From NCBI GenBank assembly GCA_015057555.1, contig SVEC01000003.1, forward strand, positions 124,001-188,000: DNA of 64,000 nt, written 5' to 3'. The position numbers and the translations under genes were made by a program. The notes under the pieces are model-generated. The model worked only from the letters and a program-made list of their open reading frames with translations. It had not been told where the DNA came from and made no database searches. The DNA is from Lachnospiraceae bacterium. Lineage in GTDB: Bacteria > Bacillota > Clostridia > Lachnospirales > Lachnospiraceae. Positions 52,024 to 59,466 of the stretch are shown here, piece after piece (the first letter of the stretch is position 1; each line of letters begins with the position of its first letter).

Positions 52024-52047
52024 GTAATTTAGTGACAGAGTAGCGAG

Positions 52048-52079
52048 AGTGTGGTTTGTAAGCGAAACCACACTTTTTT
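52048..52079 (+). terminator. Terminator after orphan coiled-coil gene
   Basis: AGTGTGGTTT (52048-52057) pairs perfectly with AAACCACACT (52065-52074) around GTAAGCG, followed by T5. Confidence 0.92.
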
Positions 52080-52219
52080 ATTGTGCAAATTACACTAAGA
52101 AAGTTATGAAAAATGTAGAAAAGTGTATGAAGTGTTGAGGAAATATGGGGAATTTGGTATTATTAGGGAAATATGATGGGTTAGAAACGAAAAAATATAA
52201 AATTGGGAGGTATGTGAAT

Positions 52220-52642
52220 ATGGGAACAAGAGCGGAGTTGGATTCATTAGCTAGAGAGTTAGCATATATGAAGAGTAAATATAGTGCTTGTCAGAAAAGA
52301 TGTGATGATTTGGAGATAGCTAGTCAGAACATGAAAAGTTTACAAGTTGATTATTGGAATTATAATTTGGAAGTACAAAGTAAAATAAATTCTTATAATC
52401 AAGATGCAAATAAATGGGTAGGCATATTGTTTGATGAAATAGAGAAAACAAAAGATGATTTCACAAATTGCTATGAGAAATTTGATGCAATAAATTCAAG
52501 CTTACAAAAAACTTACGAGGATGAAGTATATTACAAAGATGAAATATTAGCAAAAGATATTAGTGAATTAGAGAGAAAAGTACGTAATTTTAAATTAGAT
52601 GACGAGGATGATAAGGAAGGAGGGATTTTTCCATGGCTGTAA
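52220..52642 (+). CDS. Coiled-coil protein of cargo module 3
   Basis: The 140-residue product is largely coiled coil (5-60, 70-130) with a charged C-terminus ending in IFPWL. ATG 52220 with GGGAGG at 52205-52210 is preferred to ATG 52145. It overlaps the LXG gene by 10 bases and is probably its helical partner (an LXG-associated protein, DUF3958-like in role). The family is not proven. Confidence 0.58.
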   Translation: MGTRAELDSLARELAYMKSKYSACQKRCDDLEIASQNMKSLQVDYWNYNLEVQSKINSYNQDANKWVGILFDEIEKTKDDFTNCYEKFDAINSSLQKTYEDEVYYKDEILAKDISELERKVRNFKLDDEDDKEGGIFPWL

Positions 52643-54036
52643 GATTTTCGGAAAAAGAAATATATAAGTTAGAAACAGATATTGAATATGAGTGTAAGTT
52701 GTATTTGCAGAATTTAGATTATATTACAGAGGACATCAATTCTTTTGTGAGCTCGACATCTATGACTGGTGCCACAGCAGAAAGTATAAAGTCTTACTTT
52801 GGTGAAACGCATACTGCTCTTATTAATATGATAAAGAGCTATATAGAGGAGTATAGAGCAAAAAAAACCACCTATTTAGAAAATCTGTCCCAAGTAGATC
52901 CTAAGGTGAATGCTGTTATTGATACTGATGTTTTATCACAGTGCGTTACAGATTTTGCCAGTCTCAAAACAGGATTCGATTCCTTAATTGCAACATTTGG
53001 GGAGATACATAGACAAATATGTCATATAGTACCAGTTTATACAGATTATACAAGTAGCGGAGGGTGGAGTGCTAATGATTTGTTAAAAAGTCGATTTGAT
53101 TTTGCGGCAAATACAATTAGCTTAGTACAGCAGGACATAGAAGCTTATGATACGGAAGAAGTGACTGTGAAAATAGGACCGTTACAAGCATACCGCGATT
53201 CTATTGAGACATTGATTGCTGAATTAAAGGATAAGGATGACAGTTACGTAACAAGTTACCAGTCAGGCGACTTGGCTAATGTTGAAAGCTTTTACGATGC
53301 GGCTATGGGATATGGTGTATCTCAAGCATATTTGGATAATGTAGAAGATACTGTGGGAGATAAACTGGAAGGTGATCGTATAGCGTTTAAAGAAGGTAAA
53401 ATTGATTTGGTTATGAATGCCTTACATAATACATATAAAGCTGTCTCTTCAGCTTTTAGTGCTGTTGGAAATATATCTGTAGGTGTAGCTACCTTTGTTT
53501 TTGATCCTGTTGGAGGTTCTATAAAAGTTGTAAATGGAATTAATGATGCATTTGATTCATTAGACGGCTTTTATCAGTCGGGGAGTTATTGGGTAGCATA
53601 TGCTAAGGATGATATTTACCATGTACCTATTTCTATAAAAGGAGAGTTGGGTGATCATTTAACTGATTGTTTTTTTGGTGAGTATGCAGAAAACTTTGAA
53701 AACTCAGGAACCGTTCTTAGTACTACTTTATCAATAATTGATACCTATAACAGTACTGGAAGTGGGAAATGGACATTTATTTATGTACTGTCAGATTTAA
53801 CAGGAGAGTATGTTATAGTGCCAGCTGCTACCGAGATGACAGTAAATGGGATAGAGTATGTTACGGGAGAAGATATAAGCGGTTCTGTGTATGAGGATAT
53901 AGTATCTGATCTAATTGGCGATGCTTATAGTGCACCATTGGATAATATAAATGATAAAATGTCCGATGAAGCTGGCAGAGCAGAGGTTTTAGAAGCATGT
54001 GATGAAACCCTTAATCTTGATGCATATCGATATTGA
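52633..54036 (+). CDS. LXG-domain T7SS effector, module 3
   Basis: The 467-residue protein has an LXG-type N-terminus (about 1-200) with SMTGATAESIKSYFGETHTA and VDPKVNAVIDTDVLSQ. A hydrophobic Gly/Val-rich segment (about 265-310, NISVGVATFVFDPVGGS) could enter membranes, as in some pore-forming LXG toxins. The C-terminus has no known catalytic motif. The genes that follow encode a helical protein and a DUF4176 protein rather than a membrane-anchored immunity protein. Confidence 0.68.
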   Translation: MAVRFSEKEIYKLETDIEYECKLYLQNLDYITEDINSFVSSTSMTGATAESIKSYFGETHTALINMIKSYIEEYRAKKTTYLENLSQVDPKVNAVIDTDVLSQCVTDFASLKTGFDSLIATFGEIHRQICHIVPVYTDYTSSGGWSANDLLKSRFDFAANTISLVQQDIEAYDTEEVTVKIGPLQAYRDSIETLIAELKDKDDSYVTSYQSGDLANVESFYDAAMGYGVSQAYLDNVEDTVGDKLEGDRIAFKEGKIDLVMNALHNTYKAVSSAFSAVGNISVGVATFVFDPVGGSIKVVNGINDAFDSLDGFYQSGSYWVAYAKDDIYHVPISIKGELGDHLTDCFFGEYAENFENSGTVLSTTLSIIDTYNSTGSGKWTFIYVLSDLTGEYVIVPAATEMTVNGIEYVTGEDISGSVYEDIVSDLIGDAYSAPLDNINDKMSDEAGRAEVLEACDETLNLDAYRY

Positions 54037-54124
54037 TATTCTTTCTGGAACTAGAAGAGAGTATGTAATAGCCAAGAAGTAAATAAGAATTCTGGTTCGA
54101 ATACTAAAAGAAAGGAGAATAAAA

Positions 54125-54406
54125 ATGGATATAAATATAGATTCAAAACAACTAGATGGTGAGATGAAAGAATTAGAAAGTAGTGTTGATCAAATCTACT
54201 TCCACAATAGAGTGGAAATGCCATCGCAAGATATTATTAAGGGATGTGCGTTAGAAGCATATATGCAGGAATATTCAAAAATTGTTGAAGTTATGGCATT
54301 GTATCAGTCGCTTTTGTTAGATGATATAGCTTTTGTTAAAAGTAAAGCTGCTGAGGTTGAAAAAGCAGATAGTGATTATGCAACACAAGTAAAATCTAAT
54401 TCATGA
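54125..54406 (+). CDS. Small helical T7SS partner (DUF3130/TIGR04197-like)
   Basis: The 93-residue helical hairpin begins MDINIDSKQLDGEM, has a CALEAYMQEY turn region and ends with an AAEVEKADSDYATQV helix. This pattern is like the Lap1/DUF3130 proteins that pair with LXG domains. AAAGGAG lies before the ATG. Confidence 0.65.
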   Translation: MDINIDSKQLDGEMKELESSVDQIYFHNRVEMPSQDIIKGCALEAYMQEYSKIVEVMALYQSLLLDDIAFVKSKAAEVEKADSDYATQVKSNS

Positions 54407-54419
54407 TGAGGTGTGACAG

Positions 54420-54761
54420 ATGAGAATATTACCTATAGGAACTATAGTAAAACTGAAAAATGAGAAACATAAGGTTATGATAGTGTCTAGGATGATTAGT
54501 CTAACGCTTGGAGAGGAAAAATACTATTTTGACTATGCTGGATGCGTATATCCGCGAGGTATAGTTGGACAACATGTAGCAAATTTTAATGAGGAAGATA
54601 TAGAAGAAGTGCTTTTTGAGGGTTTTGTAGATGAGGATGAAGAAAAGGAATTGGAAATCATTAACCAATGGATTCAGACCACGGATTGTAAGCGAGCGGA
54701 TCTTAATTTGATTAGGCAAATTGTCGAATTAAAACAAAAAGAAAAGAAGGAAGAAAAATAG
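54420..54761 (+). CDS. DUF4176-family protein
   Basis: The 113-residue soluble protein starts LPIGTIVKLKNEKHKVMIVS and has YYFDYAGCVYPRGIVG and FNEEDIEEVLFEGFVDEDE, the pattern of DUF4176, a family often found in T7SS cargo loci of Firmicutes. Its function is unknown. It is the last gene of the locus. Confidence 0.82.
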   Translation: MRILPIGTIVKLKNEKHKVMIVSRMISLTLGEEKYYFDYAGCVYPRGIVGQHVANFNEEDIEEVLFEGFVDEDEEKELEIINQWIQTTDCKRADLNLIRQIVELKQKEKKEEK

Positions 54762-54768
54762 AAATTCC

Positions 54769-54797
54769 TGCCGGGACATCCGTCCCGGCATTTTCAA
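54769..54797 (+). terminator. Terminator closing the T7SS locus
   Basis: TGCCGGGAC and GTCCCGGCA pair around a short loop and are followed by TTTTC. Confidence 0.9.
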
Positions 54798-54879
54798 TTT
54801 TTCCCTATACAACATTTCCACCATTTATGCTATACTACCTATGTCAATAAAATTTATTTTTGATATGAGGAGAACAACC

Positions 54880-55662
54880 ATGGACGGAATAATTCATTCA
54901 ATAGAAACCTTCGGTACCGTAGACGGACCGGGGATTAGATATGTAGTATTTGTAAAGGGATGTCCTATGAGATGTCTTTACTGTCACAACCCGGACACCT
55001 GGCTTATGAAGGGTGGAGAGACTAAGTCAGTGACAGAAATCCTTGATGACTATGAGAGGTACAAGCCATTTCTTAAGGGTGGTGGACTTACTGTGACAGG
55101 TGGTGAGCCACTTCTACAGATTGACTTTCTTATAGAGCTTTTTGAAGAGGCTAAGAAGAGAGATATCCATACCTGTCTTGATACCTCAGGTATTCAATTT
55201 AGAAGAAATAAGCCTGAGATACTTGCCAAGTACGAGAGACTTATGAAGGCTACTGACCTTATAATGCTTGACATTAAGCACATTGACCCTGAGCAGCACA
55301 AGGCCTTAACAGGTCAGCCACAGGATAATATCCTCGATTTCCTTCAGTTTATGGAGGAGCAGGAGAAGACAGTTTGGATTCGCCACGTGCTAGTTCCAGG
55401 TATAACCTTAAATGAGGAATACCTTAAGCGATTAGGAACCTACCTGGCTAAGTTTAGACAGGTAAAAGCTCTTGATGTTCTTCCTTACCACAATATGGGA
55501 GTGGAGAAGTACGAGAAGCTGGGTAAGGAATATCCTCTTGCAGGAGTACCTGAAGCTACTAAGGAGCAGGCTATCTGGGCCAAGGATATTATACTTGAAG
55601 CCATGAAGGTGGAGAGACACAGACTTATAGAGACAGGGGAGTTTGTGGTTAAAGAGAATTAG
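54880..55662 (+). CDS. pflA: Pyruvate formate-lyase activating enzyme
   Basis: This radical SAM enzyme makes the glycyl radical on PFL, here presumably on Gly54 of the separate radical protein at 28045. The 260 residues start MDGIIHSIETFGTVDGPGIR; the CX3CX2C site is CPMRCLYCHNPDTW, and GGGLTVTGGEPLLQ follows. ATG 54880 has TGAGGAGA 6 bases upstream. The gene usually sits next to pflB; here 26.6 kb separates them. Confidence 0.95.
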   Translation: MDGIIHSIETFGTVDGPGIRYVVFVKGCPMRCLYCHNPDTWLMKGGETKSVTEILDDYERYKPFLKGGGLTVTGGEPLLQIDFLIELFEEAKKRDIHTCLDTSGIQFRRNKPEILAKYERLMKATDLIMLDIKHIDPEQHKALTGQPQDNILDFLQFMEEQEKTVWIRHVLVPGITLNEEYLKRLGTYLAKFRQVKALDVLPYHNMGVEKYEKLGKEYPLAGVPEATKEQAIWAKDIILEAMKVERHRLIETGEFVVKEN

Positions 55663-55720
55663 TACTAGAATTCATTCATAAACTACAAGCCTAAAGCATA
55701 CCATTACTAAAAAAGCTGGT

Positions 55721-56476
55721 ATGTGTATGAAAAATATAAATCATGATAAAAAGAGAGAATTGCATCCACTATATAAGTGTGCAGTTCTCTTTTTGTGTGT
55801 ATTGGGAGCTGCGATTATATTTGTGGATTGGCCACAGAAACCGAAGTCTACCTACGAAGTAGAAGATCAAGAGGAAATATCAAAGCAGAATAATAAAACT
55901 ACAGAAGCTTCAGTGCTGGTGGTGATTGACCCGGGACATGGTGGCAATGACCCTGGAAAGGTTAGCAGGGATGGAATACTTGAAAAGGATGTTAATCTTC
56001 AAATCTCTCTTTGCGTAAAGCAGGAGCTTGAAGCCAGAGGGGTAGAGGCTCTTCTGCTTAGAACCACAGATGATAACCTGGCTACTGCAGGTGCAACTAA
56101 CAAGAAAAACTCCGATATGAAAAATAGAGTTGCAAAAATCAATGATTGTAATCCGGATTTTCTAATCAGCATACACCAAAATAGCTTTACAGACCCAAAG
56201 GTGAGAGGACCTCAGGTGTTCTACCATGGCTCCTCTGAAGCTAGCGAAACCTTTGCTCTTAGGCTACAGGAAAAGCTTAATGCCATCAATCCTCAGTTCG
56301 CCAGAGAAGCCAAAGAGGGAAATGATTATTACCTACTTAACAAATCTGTCTGCCCGGGAGTTATTCTAGAGTGTGGCTTCCTTAGCTGCCCAGAGGAGAC
56401 TGCTCTGCTTACCAGTCAGCAGTACCAACAAAAAATAGCATCAGCTATTGCTGATGCTATCTTAGATGTTCATTAA
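55721..56476 (+). CDS. N-acetylmuramoyl-L-alanine amidase (Amidase_3)
   Basis: The 251-residue protein has a membrane helix (about 18-36) and an outside zinc amidase domain: IDPGHGGNDPG with the first His, the Glu in EKDVNLQIS, the second His in LISIHQNSF, and the catalytic Glu in VILECGFLS. It cuts the stem peptide from glycan in peptidoglycan. The ribosome site is weak, so the start is uncertain (55721 or 55727). Confidence 0.88.
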   Translation: MCMKNINHDKKRELHPLYKCAVLFLCVLGAAIIFVDWPQKPKSTYEVEDQEEISKQNNKTTEASVLVVIDPGHGGNDPGKVSRDGILEKDVNLQISLCVKQELEARGVEALLLRTTDDNLATAGATNKKNSDMKNRVAKINDCNPDFLISIHQNSFTDPKVRGPQVFYHGSSEASETFALRLQEKLNAINPQFAREAKEGNDYYLLNKSVCPGVILECGFLSCPEETALLTSQQYQQKIASAIADAILDVH

Positions 56477-56658
56477 AGCTTGATATCAATGTTTGCTCCT
56501 ACAAATGGATTAACTGATTGCTCCATCATCTGGGTAATCATATCTCCGTTGGTCTCTACAGTATCCAGAGCCTTCTTAAGCATTGATATGTCTATAGCGT
56601 TCATATTGCCAGTGCCGGTTAATGAAATATTAGTGCTGCTAAGTGATGTAATATTCAT
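56473..56658 (-). CDS. YjfB-family putative motility peptide
   Basis: The 61-residue peptide starts MNITSLSSTNISLTGTG and contains MLKKALDTVETNGDMITQMM, the pattern of the YjfB family, which is expressed with flagellar genes in Bacillus. ATG 56658 follows AAAGGATGTGAG. Its stop codon overlaps that of the convergent amidase gene. Confidence 0.75.
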   Translation of the reverse strand: MNITSLSSTNISLTGTGNMNAIDISMLKKALDTVETNGDMITQMMEQSVNPFVGANIDIKL

Positions 56659-57067
56659 AAGCTCACATCCTTTTCCTATAATATAGTACTCATCCAACCT
56701 AATTATATATCAAAATGTTACATAATTCAATTACTATTTGAACAATATCAGTATTTTTGCTATTTTATCGTAGGAAAATTCCGTTTACATAATATTTCCT
56801 TGTTGATTTACATAAATTTAGTGGTACAATATATGTAACCATTAAGTAAATAGGTTATGTAAACAGTACCCACTTGCCGATATATAGTATATATGGAGTT
56901 TTTTTGACTTGATTTTAGATTTGTAACAAATTGTAACAATTATGTAATATTTTCTATTGACAAAGGGGATGAGTGTTGCTATAATGACATTTGTAACAAG
57001 TTGTAACAAATTTGTAACATATTAAAAAAGCATTTAGGTAAGGATAATTAATTGGAGGTAAAAGAGT
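56659..57067. other. Intergenic region upstream of NlpC/P60 gene
   Basis: Beside the promoter and TGTAAC arrays listed next, the left part (56700-56900) is AT-rich with no recognised feature except the start of the minus-strand yjfB leader. Confidence 0.5.
56922..57018 (+). promoter_or_regulatory. Consensus promoter flanked by WalR-like TGTAAC boxes
   Basis: TTGACA (56957-56962), 17 bases, TATAAT (56980-56985) is a perfect promoter. Upstream TGTAAC/TGTAAC/TGTAAT start at 56922, 56932 and 56943; downstream TGTAAC starts at 56992, 57002 and 57013. Each triple has 10- then 11-base spacing; the 11-base pair fits the WalR consensus TGTAA-N-N5-TGTAA-N. The driven gene is a peptidoglycan hydrolase, the typical WalR target. 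Confidence 0.75.
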
Positions 57068-58450
57068 ATGAAGAAACCATGTAAAAAGTGGTTAGCTTTA
57101 ACTGCCTTGGCAGGTATGTCACTTTGTTTATCAGGTGTACATATGGCTGGAGCAAGTGAAGTAGTGTACGACGATTCAAACGTAAGCATCACATCTGCAG
57201 TTGACAGATATATTGCTACTAATGATAATCCAGTTGCAAATATAGTAGAAGGCTATGAGGAGGATAAGGACCAGACACTTCAGTTGGGAGATGCTTCAAA
57301 CACTGTGAATTCTGGCAAGCCTACGGCAACTATTGAAGAGGTGAAGGCACCAGAGAGCGCTACTGGAACAGTTAAGGTTAATAATATTACAGGTGAGGTT
57401 ACCGTAGTTGATCCTAATGCAGCTACAACTGAGGAAGCTGTTCAGACTACAGAGGCTACACCTGCTACAGAAAGTACAACAACCCAGGCACAGGCTACAT
57501 ATGACAATACATCAACAGATGGTTTTGTGTATGCACTAGCTGAGCCGGATATGACAGGCAGAGCAGTTGTTACTGCCAGCGGGTCTGTAAATATTAGAGA
57601 GTCAGGCACTGTGGATTCACCAAGGGTTGGTAATATTAATGCAGGTGGAATTTTAACAGTTAAGGAAAAAGGTTCTGAGTGGTCACTTGTAACATCAAAT
57701 GGTGTAACTGGCTACATTAAGAATGAGTTTTTAGCCTTTGACGCAGACGCGGCTACATATGCAGCAAGCAACCTTAAGAAGGTTGTTAAGATTAATACAG
57801 CTTCTCTTAGAGTAAGAGCAGCGGCTAATGAAAACAGTGAGACACTTACTCTTGTAACAGAGGGTAATGCCTATGGTATAGAAGAGATTGGTGCAGGTTG
57901 GACTAAGATTCATGTAGATGATTCTGTATCAGGCTATGTTAGAAATGACTACATTATTCTTGATTACACTGGTCCGGTGGCACATGTTGTAACAGATGCA
58001 CCTGCTAATTCAGGCAATACCGGAAGCACTGGTACTACTGAAAACACTACTACTGAGTCAACTGGTATAACAACTCCACCATCTACTAACATAGGACAAG
58101 ATATCGTTAACTACGCATTGCAGTTTGTAGGTAATCCGTATGTTTATGGTGGAACCTCTCTTACAAATGGAGCTGACTGTTCAGGCTTTGTAATGAGAAT
58201 ATATGCAGACTTTGGTTATTCAATTCCTAGAACAGCTGATGTTCAGGGTACTGTAGGTACAGAGGTTTCTCTCAGTGCACTTGCTCCTGGAGACTTAGTA
58301 TTCTATGACAATGGTACAGGCTCTATTAAGCATGTTGCTCTTTACATTGGCAATGGACAGGTTGTTCATGCAAGTAGTAGTACAACAGGAATTATTATAA
58401 GTAATGTTAATTACAAGCCACCATGCAAGGCGGTTAGAATTATTAATTAG
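57068..58450 (+). CDS. Secreted SH3-domain NlpC/P60 peptidoglycan hydrolase
   Basis: The 460-residue protein has a signal peptide (1-29), a Thr/Glu-rich region, two bacterial SH3 domains (about 163-222 and 234-300) with VNIRESGTVDSP and LRVRAAANENSE, a Thr-rich linker and a C-terminal NlpC/P60 domain (about 340-460). Its catalytic Cys is in NGADCSGFVM and the His in IKHVALYIGNG. It cuts the cell-wall peptide. Its promoter carries WalR-like boxes. Confidence 0.92.
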   Translation: MKKPCKKWLALTALAGMSLCLSGVHMAGASEVVYDDSNVSITSAVDRYIATNDNPVANIVEGYEEDKDQTLQLGDASNTVNSGKPTATIEEVKAPESATGTVKVNNITGEVTVVDPNAATTEEAVQTTEATPATESTTTQAQATYDNTSTDGFVYALAEPDMTGRAVVTASGSVNIRESGTVDSPRVGNINAGGILTVKEKGSEWSLVTSNGVTGYIKNEFLAFDADAATYAASNLKKVVKINTASLRVRAAANENSETLTLVTEGNAYGIEEIGAGWTKIHVDDSVSGYVRNDYIILDYTGPVAHVVTDAPANSGNTGSTGTTENTTTESTGITTPPSTNIGQDIVNYALQFVGNPYVYGGTSLTNGADCSGFVMRIYADFGYSIPRTADVQGTVGTEVSLSALAPGDLVFYDNGTGSIKHVALYIGNGQVVHASSSTTGIIISNVNYKPPCKAVRIIN

Positions 58451-58487
58451 ACTATATCGCACTTCTCCTACAAACGTGTGTGATTTT

Positions 58488-58519
58488 GGAGCTATCAGCT
58501 TAGGCTGGTGGCTCCTTTG
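58488..58519 (+). terminator. Terminator of NlpC/P60 gene
   Basis: GGAGCTATCAGC pairs with GCTGGTGGCTCC (two G-T pairs) around TTAG, followed by a short T-rich tail. Confidence 0.75.
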
Positions 58520-58613
58520 TTGTTATTAGTGGTTTTGACGAATAAATATCAAAATCAAGAAAGATATTGTGTAAAATGTTAAAAAATACCTTTAAAATAT
58601 ACCTATTTTATGA

Positions 58614-58650
58614 TATAATCTCTGTAATATATCTTTCTCGAGATATATTA
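58614..58650 (+). promoter_or_regulatory. hpf -10 element and 5' palindrome
   Basis: TATAAT at 58614-58619 is a likely -10. TAATATATCT (58625-58634) and AGATATATTA (58641-58650) form a perfect palindrome at the expected transcript start, either an operator or a 5' stabilising hairpin. Confidence 0.5.
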
Positions 58651-58676
58651 GTTTGACCAAAAAGGAGTGGGGCATT

Positions 58677-59204
58677 ATGAATTACATCATTAGCGGAAAA
58701 AACATTGAGGTTACTGAGGGATTAAAGTCAGCTATTTACGATAAGTTAGGTAGACTTGAGAAGTTTTTTGCAGAGGATACAGATGTACAGGTTACTTTCT
58801 CTGTAGAGAAGGAGAGACAGAAAATCGAGGTTACTATTCCTATGAAGGGACATATCATCAGAGCTGAGCAGGCAAGTGAGGATATGTATGTATCTATAGA
58901 TTTAGTAGTTGAGGTTATAGAGCGTCAGGTTACTCGTTATAAGAAGAAGATAGTAGATAAGGAGCAGAATGCATCCTTCTTCCAGAATGATTTCTTCAAC
59001 GTAGACGAGGATGATGATGAAGAGGTTAAGATTATTAGAAGTAAGAGATTCGCAGTTAAGCCTATGTATCCAGAGGATGCATGTGTGCAGATGGAGCTTT
59101 TAGGACACAACTTCTTCGTATTTAGAAATGCTGAGACGGATGAGGTTAACGTAGTTTATAAGCGTAAGGGTAATACATACGGACTTATCGAGCCAGAGTT
59201 TTAG
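58677..59204 (+). CDS. hpf: Long-form ribosome hibernation promoting factor
   Basis: HPF pairs 70S ribosomes into inactive 100S dimers in slow growth. The N-terminal domain (1-100) starts MNYIISGKNIEVTEGLKSAI; the C-terminal dimerisation domain (about 120-176) has RSKRFAVKPMYPEDACVQME and GHNFFVFRNAETDEVNVVY. ATG 58677 has AAAGGAG 9 bases upstream. Confidence 0.93.
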   Translation: MNYIISGKNIEVTEGLKSAIYDKLGRLEKFFAEDTDVQVTFSVEKERQKIEVTIPMKGHIIRAEQASEDMYVSIDLVVEVIERQVTRYKKKIVDKEQNASFFQNDFFNVDEDDDEEVKIIRSKRFAVKPMYPEDACVQMELLGHNFFVFRNAETDEVNVVYKRKGNTYGLIEPEF

Positions 59205-59237
59205 AGTTAGTCTGGCACCAAAGTAGAATTTAATTGG

Positions 59238-59289
59238 ACCGTCAGGTTCAGATACAGAATTATCTGTATTTGGCCTGGCGGTCTTTCTT
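59238..59289 (+). terminator. Terminator of hpf
   Basis: GACCGTCAGG pairs with CCTGGCGGTC, with an inner CAGATA/TATCTG hairpin, followed by TTTCTTG. Confidence 0.8.
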
Positions 59290-59466
59290 GTTTTAAAGAA
59301 AAAACTTGCCTTGACTTTTGAATAATGTTATATTAAGGGGTATGATACCACAGCTGTGTCATTTTGAGAGAGAAAAAACTATAGAAGATTATGAAAAAAA
59401 CAAAAGATATTTTATAATACATTTTAAGTATTTCTTAAAGTAAGAAATACAGGTTTGGAGGTAGAA

